Source of the DNA: Spirosoma oryzicola
GTDB lineage: Bacteria > Bacteroidota > Bacteroidia > Cytophagales > Spirosomataceae
Direction: 5' to 3'
Assembly: GCF_021233055.1 (NCBI RefSeq)
Contig: NZ_CP089538.1
Location: forward strand, 5,649,069 to 5,713,068
Length of the DNA: 64,000 nucleotides
In this document: piece by piece, positions 8,918 to 18,025 of the stretch
Numbering within the stretch: the stretch's first letter is position 1
How the letters are laid out: the number at the start of each line of letters is the position of its first letter
Notes under the pieces: generated by a model
Database searches by the model: none
The model's input: the letters and a program-made list of their open reading frames with translations, nothing else
Told to the model about the DNA's origin: nothing
Position numbers and translations under genes: made by a program

Positions 8918-10201
8918 TCAAAACTGATCATGGATTATTCTTAGCAATTCGGCTGTCCGGCGTCGCATTTCACTGACAGGCTGCGTAAAGTTATTATGCA
9001 TGATACTGAAATACAGCGTCCGATTTCGTTTTGCCAACACGTAGCCGCTCAGGTTATAAACACCACTCATGGAACCTGACTTTGCGAAAATGTACGGCTT
9101 TTCGGTAGTGGTGATAGAACGTAACGTACCCGACTGACCAGCGGACGGCAACAGCGCGAACAGCCGTTTCTGCGGTACTTTGGCCGCGATTTTTTTAAGC
9201 AAATCAACGAGCGTGTTCGGCGTAAAGAGATTATAGCGCGATAAGCCAGAACCATCTACCCATTTTGCCGATGGAGCGGGATAACGCAAACTATCAGCAA
9301 CCCGTCGCAATTCAGTCAGCGGCTCTAGTTGACTGGGTTGTCGCTCGGCAGACGCCATGAAAAGTACTTGCTCGGCAAACTGGTTATCGCTTACCTGCAA
9401 CATTCGTTTGTACAGTGAATCGGTCGATGTACCCCGCACCAGTTGCGCATCCAGCGACACCGGCACGTTAACTACCGTTATCGGATGATGGAGCGTATCT
9501 GCCAGCAATTGAGCCGCTAACTGGGGCGACCACCGAAACGGAACGTCCTGCCGACTTGGTCGGACACTTGCGGATCGGATAAACTGGTTGCTAAACTCAG
9601 ACCGCCGTACGTTCGGACTGGCCTGATCAGTAACCCGAACGCTATCGGCAAACCGGCGAGGACTCACCATACCGTTTTTGAAACGCGCAACGTTGCCAAA
9701 AAGAGGTAACGAAGCCAGTTCAGGCGAATAATCATCGTTGTAGTCATCCCAGGCCCAGCCCGCTCCAAAACGCGGGCCGTTGTAGTTAGCCGCCGAAAAA
9801 TACAATTGTTCCGGTCGGTTCCGCAGAAAAGCCAGTAGCGTTGTATCCGGCAAATCAGGGTGTAGCAAAAGCGGATTACCCGTTCCCCAAAAAATCAGTG
9901 AATCGCCTTGGGTCGTACCTTTTCGAATGCTGTAGCGAAACGCCGGTAGCGAATCGGGCAATGACAAAAGCCCAGCGTAGAAGCTAAACAGCTTTGTGTT
10001 CGACGCGGGGATAAACGGCTTGTCGGCATTATGCTGAATCAACATCCGTTGCTTGCCGGGATCGTACAAGGCGACACCCGTAAAATGATCGGTGTACGCA
10101 GGCTTGGTACGAAGATCACGCGTGATGCGCCGAGCCGGTGAACAGTTCAGCAGCAAACCAACGCAGAAAAGCAGTAGAGCCGTTTTTTTGAACATAGTCA
10201 T
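8918..10201 (-). CDS. dacB: D-alanyl-D-alanine carboxypeptidase/endopeptidase, PBP4 (S13) type
   Basis: 427 residues. The N-terminal hydrophobic segment ends in a lipobox-like LLNC (C20), so this is probably a periplasmic lipoprotein. The three penicillin-binding motifs are in order: SNTK (S67 nucleophile, K70), SDN in VSDNQFAEQ near residue 271, and KSGSM near residue 374 (a KTG variant). The wide gap between motifs 1 and 2 matches the S13/PBP4 class with its inserted domains. These enzymes trim D-Ala from peptidoglycan stems or cut cross-links during wall remodelling. Stand-alone gene. Confidence 0.88.
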   Translation of the reverse strand: MTMFKKTALLLFCVGLLLNCSPARRITRDLRTKPAYTDHFTGVALYDPGKQRMLIQHNADKPFIPASNTKLFSFYAGLLSLPDSLPAFRYSIRKGTTQGDSLIFWGTGNPLLLHPDLPDTTLLAFLRNRPEQLYFSAANYNGPRFGAGWAWDDYNDDYSPELASLPLFGNVARFKNGMVSPRRFADSVRVTDQASPNVRRSEFSNQFIRSASVRPSRQDVPFRWSPQLAAQLLADTLHHPITVVNVPVSLDAQLVRGTSTDSLYKRMLQVSDNQFAEQVLFMASAERQPSQLEPLTELRRVADSLRYPAPSAKWVDGSGLSRYNLFTPNTLVDLLKKIAAKVPQKRLFALLPSAGQSGTLRSITTTEKPYIFAKSGSMSGVYNLSGYVLAKRNRTLYFSIMHNNFTQPVSEMRRRTAELLRIIHDQF

Positions 10202-10261
10202 GCGTGCAGGACTCAGCTTATCGTGTTAACAGCGATCAACCGAATTCGGTAAATCGACGGA

Positions 10262-12937
10262 CTAACGCGCAATAATAACTTTTTGCGTCAGTACCGATTC
10301 GCCCGTTTGCAGCTTCAGAAAATAGATACCCATTGGCAACTGGCTCATGTCTACTTGTTCGCTCAGCTTTCTGCCACTTACTTTTAGCTTCAGTTGCCGC
10401 AACATCTGCCCGGTGGCACCAGTAATCGACAAGCCTACTTCACTAACAGGCTTGATTAGCTCCGCTTCCAGTTGAACACCACCGCTACTGATCGGATTCG
10501 GGTAAACAGAAAATGTACCCGCGCTAATTGGCTCGTTCGCCAGTACGGGCGGTGCGGGCACCTGAATCTGCAAATTGTCGATGGCCCAGCCCCAGCCGTG
10601 CGCCAGTTGATCAGCGAAAAGTCGGAAGCGGATCAACACCTGGTCATTCGCTTTGAAATTGCCGTTACTCAGTAGCGAAAACTCGTGCCGTTTGTAAAGC
10701 GCGGGCGTACCAACTGTAGCAGAATTAGTCTCTTGGGCCGTTGCGCCCTTGACAAGATTGTTGTTGTAGGCCGCGTACCAGTTGTACTGATTGTTTGAAT
10801 TGTAACCCGTCAGGAAAGGCTTCCAGGTACGTCCGTTATCGCTCGATCCTTCTACAACCACGTAATCATAAAAGCCTGACTTGCCGAATTCACTACCCGC
10901 GTCGCTTGGCTCGACCAATACGATCTCGTCAAAACGCATTACGGCGCTATCCGGATTGGTCTTGATTCTGACCGGAGCGAGCAGCACATATTCGTAGTTG
11001 CTTTGCGCTTTAAAATCGGACCCGTTCTGATACGGGTGCTCCGAATGAATGGCAGGATCAGCGAAACCCGACGGAGTAGCTATACCAAATCGATACCCCG
11101 CAAAGTCGGCGGCAGCGCTGGCGTCCTGAAAGGTATTGACATAGCGATCAACAGGTACTTTAGGCGCTACGACGGTTAGTTCATAAAAGCCCGTCTTCGG
11201 ACTGACGGTCTGATTTTTTGCGCGCGATGCATCACGCGCTACGATTCGATACGTGATTTTATCACCGGCTTTCAGCGAATTTGCCGGAAAAACGATTCGA
11301 TTGCTGTAGATGCTATCATAGGGTGTACCATCAACCGTAAATGCACCGAGAACCAGTGGAAGTTTTGGCTGATTAACACCATTAACTTGATAATCTATAT
11401 AAACAGAATCAATATTCGTGTTTACATAGGCTACACTTCGATCATCCGATATACCAGCGTTAACCGGCAAACTATCGGCTACGGCGGGGTTGAAAATGAA
11501 GTTTTTGGTCGGGCTATAGGTAATGGTAGGTGGTACGTTGTCTGGGCCGAAACGTACGTTGTGAAGATCCTGTACATTGTTAGGCAGCTTACCCGGATTG
11601 GTGAACGTTCGTCCAGATGCATCCTGCACCCGGAAGTAATACCAGATGTCGCCTTTAGCAACGCTGGCGGGCATTGTGTACGTGTACGTCGATGTACTTC
11701 CCGCTACCAGCGTCGGCGTTATGGCAGTGAAGGCCGTGTCCGTGGCGGTAGGTGCCGATTTCCGATAAAGCAACCGCACAGAACCCGGCGTTAGCAGGGT
11801 ATCGCTGACAACCGTAACCCGAAAAACGGCGTCTTTATCGTCTTCAGTACTAGCCAGCTTTTTGTGCAACAGCGACGTAGTTTTCCATTCGATATCTTCC
11901 AGGAAACTCAGAACCAGCGGGCCGGGCGAGTGAATGGCTTCAGCATTCGCAATCTTCGGAGTCATTAATGAATTTATATCGCTTCGAGCATAGGTTGTTT
12001 CGTCTAAGTGATACAAACTAGACCCTCTGTCAAAGACGGACGGCGCGTACAACTTGGCACGCGTACCAGTCTTTTTGCGTAGAATCGGGCCGTTCAAAAA
12101 CAGATTGTCGCCCGTTAGCTGCCGGAATAGCTGGATTGAATTATCGGGAAATGTCGTCGTTTCGGCAACCAGCCGTTGCCCCTGATTAGTTTCGATAAAG
12201 TGATCGAACACCGACGAATAAGGACTTGTCAGGTAAGTTCCGCTGGTTCCTTCCGAGCCGAAATAACCAATGAAACCAAGGCCATGACCTATCTCGTGTA
12301 AAACGACCGTCACCAGATCGCTTTGTCCGGCGGGTGTTCGCTGGTCTATGCCGTAATACCAGTTGTTGTTCTGGTTAAAATCGGCTTTGATGTCTGGAAC
12401 AGTAGGGCTGTTCAGTTCACGACGGGCTATCTTCTCAGCCAGCGCAATCGGGTACAATCCGTAGGCCTTCTGTGCTCCGCCCGAATCTAATTCAAAACCC
12501 GCCCGGATCTCAGCCGGACCAGCCGAACCAAGTACACCCCGGCTTTGCGAAACCCAGTTGGCCTGAATACGAATAGGAACAGGCGATGAAATAAGCGTAC
12601 TCCAGATGTCAACCGCGTATTGAAAGGCTTTTTGCGCTTCGGGCGTAAACCCGTTGTACGTAACGAGGAAGGTTGCGGTAGCCGCTTTCCGTAGGTTTGG
12701 ATTCTGGCGAGCCCGTAGAAACGCTTCGGGAGGAGCGATCTGCGTAAAGGCGTTCTGTTCAGATTTATAGCAAATGGTTTTGGGGGCAGCATGGTCCATC
12801 CGGAGTTTTCGCACAAACTGTTCGTAGACGCCTGACCCCTTTGGTATTTGCTGGGCCACCGCCGAATTTGCCAGCAGCGAACCGACCAGCGCTGTACCAA
12901 TCGCGAGGACGCGTACTGATGTTACCCCTAAACGCAT
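10262..12937 (-). CDS. T9SS-exported zinc metalloprotease with HEIGH motif
   Basis: 891 residues from the ATG at 12935-12937. This start places a normal signal peptide (MRLGVTSVRVLAIGTALVGS, cleavage after ANSAVAQ) at the N-terminus; the longer frame to 13027 adds 30 non-signal residues. VLHEIGHGLGF with H214, E215 and H218 is a metzincin/gluzincin-type zinc site with a third ligand expected downstream. The middle holds beta-sandwich domains resembling fibronectin/CUB-like folds. The last 80 residues are a type A T9SS sorting domain (SVYPNPISSGG, MGIYFLKLQ, QKVIIAR at the end). It should be secreted or attached to the cell surface. The substrate is unknown. Confidence 0.82.
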   Translation of the reverse strand: MRLGVTSVRVLAIGTALVGSLLANSAVAQQIPKGSGVYEQFVRKLRMDHAAPKTICYKSEQNAFTQIAPPEAFLRARQNPNLRKAATATFLVTYNGFTPEAQKAFQYAVDIWSTLISSPVPIRIQANWVSQSRGVLGSAGPAEIRAGFELDSGGAQKAYGLYPIALAEKIARRELNSPTVPDIKADFNQNNNWYYGIDQRTPAGQSDLVTVVLHEIGHGLGFIGYFGSEGTSGTYLTSPYSSVFDHFIETNQGQRLVAETTTFPDNSIQLFRQLTGDNLFLNGPILRKKTGTRAKLYAPSVFDRGSSLYHLDETTYARSDINSLMTPKIANAEAIHSPGPLVLSFLEDIEWKTTSLLHKKLASTEDDKDAVFRVTVVSDTLLTPGSVRLLYRKSAPTATDTAFTAITPTLVAGSTSTYTYTMPASVAKGDIWYYFRVQDASGRTFTNPGKLPNNVQDLHNVRFGPDNVPPTITYSPTKNFIFNPAVADSLPVNAGISDDRSVAYVNTNIDSVYIDYQVNGVNQPKLPLVLGAFTVDGTPYDSIYSNRIVFPANSLKAGDKITYRIVARDASRAKNQTVSPKTGFYELTVVAPKVPVDRYVNTFQDASAAADFAGYRFGIATPSGFADPAIHSEHPYQNGSDFKAQSNYEYVLLAPVRIKTNPDSAVMRFDEIVLVEPSDAGSEFGKSGFYDYVVVEGSSDNGRTWKPFLTGYNSNNQYNWYAAYNNNLVKGATAQETNSATVGTPALYKRHEFSLLSNGNFKANDQVLIRFRLFADQLAHGWGWAIDNLQIQVPAPPVLANEPISAGTFSVYPNPISSGGVQLEAELIKPVSEVGLSITGATGQMLRQLKLKVSGRKLSEQVDMSQLPMGIYFLKLQTGESVLTQKVIIAR

Positions 12938-13078
12938 GAGAGCAATAAAATTAAAGTCAATAATCTGCTTTTGGATTGATGAACGATCTGGTCTATACCC
13001 TGGCATAGGGGCCAAAACATAAGACACGTACCGCAGGTGTATATTATTTGATCAATACCTGACGCCTTAAAACAAACG

Positions 13079-13123
13079 TTCCTACTGTTGTGATGACTAA
13101 AGTAGCCACCACAACAGTAGGAA
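13079..13123 (-). terminator. Hairpin after msrB, probable terminator
   Basis: TTCCTACTGTTGTG (13079-13092) pairs with CACAACAGTAGGAA (13110-13123), a perfect 14-bp stem. On the minus strand it follows the msrB stop and leads into GTTTGTTTTAAG, so the T-run is weak. Confidence 0.55.
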
Positions 13124-13154
13124 CAAAAATGATTTCTTCCTTTTTCTCCTGAAT

Positions 13155-13562
13155 TTATTCTGTATCGACCGTTCGTTTGAGGACCAGTGATACCGAGTTG
13201 AGGCAGTACCGCATACCCGTTGGCGGGGGACCATCGTTAAAGACGTGGCCGAGGTGCGCGTCACAAACGTTGCACAAGACCTCGATGCGGAACATCCCGT
13301 AACTGTAGTCTTTTTCCAGCCGAATGCGCTCTTCTTCGATTGGCTCTGTAAAACTAGGCCAGCCGGTTCCCGATTCGAATTTTGTTTTGGATTCGAATAA
13401 CTCCGTACCACAACAGACACACGCGTACACACCGGGGTCGTGCGCTTCGCAGTACTCACCCGAAAAAGCACGCTCCGTTCCTTTACCACGGGCCACCCGA
13501 TATTGCTCTGGCGTCAGGATGCGACGCCACTCTTCGTCCGTTTTAATAACCTTCTGAATCAT
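13155..13562 (-). CDS. msrB: Peptide-methionine (R)-S-oxide reductase MsrB
   Basis: 135 residues, full length for the family. It reduces the R epimer of methionine sulfoxide in proteins, using thioredoxin. The structural zinc ligands are two CxxC pairs (C48/C51 and C97/C100). The catalytic cysteine is C120 in RYCLNS, preceded by GTGWPSF and AHLGHVFNDGP, which are family hallmarks. There is no signal peptide, so it is cytoplasmic. Stand-alone gene, divergent from recQ. Confidence 0.95.
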   Translation of the reverse strand: MIQKVIKTDEEWRRILTPEQYRVARGKGTERAFSGEYCEAHDPGVYACVCCGTELFESKTKFESGTGWPSFTEPIEEERIRLEKDYSYGMFRIEVLCNVCDAHLGHVFNDGPPPTGMRYCLNSVSLVLKRTVDTE

Positions 13563-13719
13563 ACTAGTTTCTGCGTTTACCTGACCATTTCCTTGCCAAC
13601 GTAAACCATCATACTAACTGATTTGTCTTTTCTACGCTGTAAATTCGCATACACAATCTTGTTCTATGACTTCTGGCTCGTTCCAAAAGTTGTGAACTGA
13701 CATTTAGAAACGATTCACC

Positions 13720-15645
13720 GTGACTGTTCGACAGATTTTACAGCAATTTTGGGGATACACTTCGTTCCGGCCTTTGCAGGAGGAGATCGTCAATACTGTG
13801 CTGGAGCGGCAGGATGCGCTGGTTTTGATGCCAACAGGCGGTGGTAAGTCGATCTGCTTTCAGGTGCCGACATTGGCCATGAAGGGCGTCTGCATCGTTG
13901 TGACCCCGTTGATTGCCCTGATGAAAGATCAGGTCGAACAGTTACGCAAGCGAGGAATTCCGGCGTCTGCTATTTACTCCGGCATGCATTACCGCGAGAT
14001 AGACACGGCACTCGACAACTGCATCTACGGCAATACCAAATTTCTGTACGTTTCGCCCGAACGGTTGCGAACCGAAATTGTCATCGAGCGGGTAAAGCAG
14101 ATGACCGTGTGTCTGCTGGCCGTTGATGAAGCGCACTGCATTTCAGCCTGGGGGTATGATTTTCGTCCTCCATACCTGCAAATCGCGGAGTTTCGTGAGC
14201 TTATTCCCGATACACCTGTTATCGCCCTGACCGCATCGGCAACGCCCGACGTTCAAGCCGATATTCAGGAAAAACTAGTTCTACACGGCCCCGACGGTGG
14301 CCCCCCTGCGGTCTTTCGGCAGACGTTTGCCCGGCCCAACCTGTCTTATTCTGCCGTTCTGGAAGAAAGTAAAGAGTCACGGCTGTTCAAGATCTTGCAG
14401 AATGTGCCGGGTTGCGGCATTGTCTACGTACGCAGCCGTCGGCAAACACAGCAGATAGCCCAGACGCTTTACCGGCAGGGCATCTCGGCGGATTTTTATC
14501 ACGCTGGCCTGAGTACGCAGCAACGCGCTGAAAAGCAGGACGCCTGGATTCAGAACCGCACGCGCGTTATGGTAGCCACCAATGCGTTCGGTATGGGGAT
14601 CGACAAGCCCGACGTGCGGGTTGTGGTGCATCTTGATGTGCCTGACTCGCTCGAAGCCTACTATCAGGAAGCCGGACGAGCAGGACGCGACGGGCAAAAA
14701 GCCTACGCGGTTATGCTGTACACACGGAATGATCTGGAAAACCTGCGCTACCGAACCGAGCAATTGTACCAGCCGGTCGATATGCTGCGTCGCGTGTATC
14801 AGGCGCTGGCTAATTACACCGCTGTGCCCGTTGGCGGGGGGCAGTTCAGCAGTTATGATTTCGACCTGCACACGTTTACGCACACGTTTAACTTACCTGC
14901 TCAGGAAACGCACTACGCGCTCAAGCAACTTCAACTGGAAGGGTTGATTCAGCTCAACGAAAATTATTTCCACCCCTCCCGCATGATCATGGTACTGGAT
15001 AATCGTCAATTGTACGAGTTTCAGGTGCTGAACTCCCGATTTGATTCCTTCCTGAAACTCATTCTGCGCATGTACGGTGGCGAGGTATTCACTGATTTCA
15101 TTACGATTTCGGAGTCGGCGCTGGCGCGTGCCTATCTGGTCAATCAGGATGAGGTTGTTACGTTGCTGGAACAGCTTCATCAGCGAAACGTGCTGGTTTA
15201 CGAGAAGCAGAAAGACAAGCCCCAGCTAACGTTCCTGACCCCCCGCTTCGATGCGCCAACGCTTCCGGTCAACACCCAGGAGTTGAACCGACGCAAGGAG
15301 TTGGCCCTGCGAAAAGTACAGGCCGCAACGATTTATGTTGAGCATCCGACGCAATGCCGTACCCGACTATTACAAGCCTACTTCGGCGAGAAGCCGGGCG
15401 AAGCCTGTGGTATCTGCGACAACTGCATTAAAAAGCGTAAGAGTCACGAGGTGGGAGCGTCGGTGGTGCGCAAACAGGTTCGGGAGTACGTTGCGATGGC
15501 GAATGGTCCGGGCATATCCCCGAAACAATTGGCTCATTATTTTTCGCAAGCCGACGCTGATGCACTCGCTCAGACGTTGAAACAAATGCTGGCTGAAGAA
15601 GAAATCCGGTACACCAAAAGTGGCAATCTGACCCTAAATCAATAG
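13720..15645 (+). CDS. recQ: RecQ-type ATP-dependent DNA helicase
   Basis: 641 residues. The start is GTG; no closer ATG fits the conserved N-terminus (ILQQFWGYTSFRPLQEEIV). Motif I is GGGKS (K43), motif II DEAHCISAWG near residue 140, and motif VI QEAGRAGRDG. The RecQ zinc-binding subdomain begins with a cysteine at residue 546 and ends ACGICDNC. RecQ unwinds 3'-tailed DNA in recombination and fork repair. The region after the zinc domain is a short winged-helix-like tail, with no clear HRDC domain. Bacteroidota often carry more than one RecQ paralogue, so this may not be the main one. Confidence 0.9.
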   Translation: MTVRQILQQFWGYTSFRPLQEEIVNTVLERQDALVLMPTGGGKSICFQVPTLAMKGVCIVVTPLIALMKDQVEQLRKRGIPASAIYSGMHYREIDTALDNCIYGNTKFLYVSPERLRTEIVIERVKQMTVCLLAVDEAHCISAWGYDFRPPYLQIAEFRELIPDTPVIALTASATPDVQADIQEKLVLHGPDGGPPAVFRQTFARPNLSYSAVLEESKESRLFKILQNVPGCGIVYVRSRRQTQQIAQTLYRQGISADFYHAGLSTQQRAEKQDAWIQNRTRVMVATNAFGMGIDKPDVRVVVHLDVPDSLEAYYQEAGRAGRDGQKAYAVMLYTRNDLENLRYRTEQLYQPVDMLRRVYQALANYTAVPVGGGQFSSYDFDLHTFTHTFNLPAQETHYALKQLQLEGLIQLNENYFHPSRMIMVLDNRQLYEFQVLNSRFDSFLKLILRMYGGEVFTDFITISESALARAYLVNQDEVVTLLEQLHQRNVLVYEKQKDKPQLTFLTPRFDAPTLPVNTQELNRRKELALRKVQAATIYVEHPTQCRTRLLQAYFGEKPGEACGICDNCIKKRKSHEVGASVVRKQVREYVAMANGPGISPKQLAHYFSQADADALAQTLKQMLAEEEIRYTKSGNLTLNQ

Positions 15646-15815
15646 CGCGAGGTACGTTTTTCCTTTGTCAATAGTCCCTGCTGTGCTCCCATCCGTCCCT
15701 CAGGTTGTAATTTATCCCAAAAGCGCGCTCTTCGTCCCTTTGATTTGCGATGGAGTTCGACGGCGAATTATGTTTGTCCTGTCGAACAAAAACAAACCCT
15801 TATTTATCATATCCC

Positions 15816-16271
15816 ATGAAAAACCTTATCCCTACTCTCGCTTTGTTGATCAGTGTATTATCAAACGCGTTTGCAACAACCACAACTCCTACCAAACCAA
15901 CCTCTGAGACGGCCACACATAAACTAACCGTCACGATCACGCAGGTCAACAAGCGGACTGGCAAGCTATACGTAGGGCTGGCAACCGATGAGGCTACCTT
16001 CAAAGGAACATCAGCAGAAACCAAAGCGGTTGACGTTCCCCCATCCGGCGAAATCACCGTAACATTCGATAACCTGCCCGAAGGTCGTTATGCCGTGCGC
16101 GTTTATCAGGATTTGAACGATAACAAAAAGATGGATTTTTCGGGTCAGATGCCTACTGAGCCATTTGGATTCTCGAACGTAGCTATGCTTATGGGACCCC
16201 CTAACTTCGATCAAAGCTCGTTTGATTTGAATGAAAGCAAAGCCGTGAAAATTATCATGATGGAGATGTAA
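15816..16271 (+). CDS. Secreted DUF2141 protein
   Basis: 151 residues from the ATG at 15816, which gives a clean signal peptide (MKNLIPTLALLISVLSNAFA). An upstream in-frame ATG at 15750 adds a hydrophilic, non-signal extension and is not favoured. The mature part is a small beta-sandwich with LPEGRYAVRVYQDLNDNKKMD and EPFGFSNVAM, the pattern of DUF2141 proteins. These are periplasmic or extracellular and of unknown function. A terminator follows. Confidence 0.8.
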   Translation: MKNLIPTLALLISVLSNAFATTTTPTKPTSETATHKLTVTITQVNKRTGKLYVGLATDEATFKGTSAETKAVDVPPSGEITVTFDNLPEGRYAVRVYQDLNDNKKMDFSGQMPTEPFGFSNVAMLMGPPNFDQSSFDLNESKAVKIIMMEM

Positions 16272-16326
16272 TCAACAGGCTTCTATCCGCATCAAATCAT
16301 TCTTACCCCGTACAATCGAGGGGCGA

Positions 16327-16360
16327 AAAGTCATCCGGCAATTGGATGACTTTTTTGTTT
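16327..16360 (+). terminator. Rho-independent terminator after the DUF2141 gene
   Basis: AAAGTCATCC and GGATGACTTT form a 10-bp stem around a 7-nt loop, followed by a T-rich run. Confidence 0.85.
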
Positions 16361-16435
16361 ATCAACAAAATGACACAACAGGCCGTTACCTAACCTTAAC
16401 TACATGTTACTACAGTAAATTTACTCAACGCTATT

Positions 16436-17302
16436 ATGGAACAAACGGAATTTCGGCCTCAGTCTGAAGAGATTTCAGGCCAGCAACTTCCCTACCCAGC
16501 CCGGCAGTCCGACATGGACCCGGCCCCCGACAGCGATCTCTCCAATTATAAGCCCGCTGGCAAGCTTACCGATAAGGTAGCCATCATCACAGGAGCCGAT
16601 TCTGGCATTGGCCGGGCCGTAGCCATTGCCTTCGCAATGGAAGGTGCCGATGTTGCCGTCGTCTACAACGAAAACACCGACGATGCCAAATACACCCAAC
16701 GGATTGTTGAAAGCAAGGGCCGGTCGTGCCTACTCATCAAAGCCGACGTGCGGGATTCAGCAGCCTGTCAGAACGCTGTGCAGCAAACCGTTGATCGGTA
16801 TGGTAAGCTCAACATTCTGATCAACAATGCAGCCTATCAAATGGCGCAGGAGTCGATTGAGGACATCACCGAAGAACAGTTTCGCCGGACCTTCGAGACC
16901 AACATCTTTGGGTATTTCTTCATGGCCAAAGCGGCTTTACCTCATCTGCACGAAGGCGACGCTATTGTCAATACGGGTAGTATCGTTGGCATTGTCGGCA
17001 ATCCAATCCTGCTCGATTATACAGCGACGAAAGGTGCAATTCACGCGTTCACCAAATCGCTGGCGATTCAGCTAGGCAAGCGTAAAATCCGCGTAAACTG
17101 CGTTGCACCCGGCCCCGTCTGGACGCCCAATATTCCGGCAACAATGCCAGAAGATGAAGTCAAAAACTTTGGGCATGAAGTAGCGCTTGCCCGTCCCGGA
17201 CAACCCGAAGAGCTGGCTCCCGCCTACGTATTGCTGGCATCCAGCGAGGGTAGTTTTATGACGGGCAGTATTGTGGAAGTTACGGGCGGCAAACTCGGAT
17301 AA
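16436..17302 (+). CDS. SDR-family oxidoreductase, general-stress type
   Basis: 288 residues. A roughly 40-residue hydrophilic N-terminal extension precedes the Rossmann fold, as in the YghA/GSP39-like branch of short-chain dehydrogenases. The cofactor motif is TGADSGIG, NNAA lies near residue 130, and the catalytic YxxxK is in DYTATKG. It probably uses NAD(P)H to reduce or oxidise an alcohol or aldehyde; the substrate is unknown. It heads a five-gene same-strand run with a GMC oxidoreductase and a glycosidase, which fits sugar or polyol oxidation. Confidence 0.85.
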   Translation: MEQTEFRPQSEEISGQQLPYPARQSDMDPAPDSDLSNYKPAGKLTDKVAIITGADSGIGRAVAIAFAMEGADVAVVYNENTDDAKYTQRIVESKGRSCLLIKADVRDSAACQNAVQQTVDRYGKLNILINNAAYQMAQESIEDITEEQFRRTFETNIFGYFFMAKAALPHLHEGDAIVNTGSIVGIVGNPILLDYTATKGAIHAFTKSLAIQLGKRKIRVNCVAPGPVWTPNIPATMPEDEVKNFGHEVALARPGQPEELAPAYVLLASSEGSFMTGSIVEVTGGKLG

Positions 17303-17360
17303 ATCCGACACCGGTATGCTTTAGTAGCTTCCAGCGTGCATTCATCTAACACAACTAATC

Positions 17361-17963
17361 ATGCACTTCCATTATCCGCCGGGCACCGTCCGGGCGCTGC
17401 TCAATACGAACGAGGTTACCGAAGCGACTCGCCAGGCCTTACTGGAACGGCTCAACGCCCTTCCTCGCCAGCCTACCTTCTTCTCAAACGATGAATTTGT
17501 CTTACTCCAGGCGATCTGTGATCGATTGATTCCCCAGGATGATCGCCCGGAGCCTGTTCGCATTGCCGATAGTATCGACGAACGGCTTTCGCAAAACAAA
17601 GCCAACGGCTGGCGTTACGATATAATGCCGAACGATGGCGACGCGTATAAGCTCGGCTTGCAGGGTATCAATGAAAGTGCCATGATCCTCCATCAACAGC
17701 CTTTTCTTAGCCTGTCGGGTGATCAGCAGGATGAGGTTCTGAAGGCGGTGCAGGAGATGGAAGCCCCCGGAAAAACGTGGGAACAGCTACCTGCGGACCG
17801 TTTTTTTGAGGAACTGCTGGCCGAAGCGGTCGAACAGTACTACAGTCACCCACTGGCGCAAGAGGAAATTGGCTATGTCGGTATGGCTGATACCCAAACC
17901 TGGAAACGAATCGGCCTAAACCAACTGGAAGATCGTGAGCCAAGAGCCGTGAACGGCGAATAA
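17361..17963 (+). CDS. Gluconate 2-dehydrogenase subunit 3-like protein
   Basis: 200 residues. The helical region around LLQAICDRLIPQDD and the overall size match the gluconate 2-dehydrogenase subunit 3 family, the small partner of GMC-type flavoprotein dehydrogenases. The GMC gene starts 62 nt downstream. Unlike many homologues it has no Tat or Sec signal, so this pair appears cytoplasmic, or exported as a complex by an unseen route. Confidence 0.8.
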   Translation: MHFHYPPGTVRALLNTNEVTEATRQALLERLNALPRQPTFFSNDEFVLLQAICDRLIPQDDRPEPVRIADSIDERLSQNKANGWRYDIMPNDGDAYKLGLQGINESAMILHQQPFLSLSGDQQDEVLKAVQEMEAPGKTWEQLPADRFFEELLAEAVEQYYSHPLAQEEIGYVGMADTQTWKRIGLNQLEDREPRAVNGE

Positions 17964-18025
17964 GTCAACTACTGAGAACGTATAGCCGTGATTAATCACG
18001 GCTATTTCTTACTATTCATGCAACA

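Noticed and set aside
12938..13027. N-terminal extension of the T9SS metalloprotease
   Set aside because: It would bury the signal peptide; the ATG at 12937 restores a standard one.
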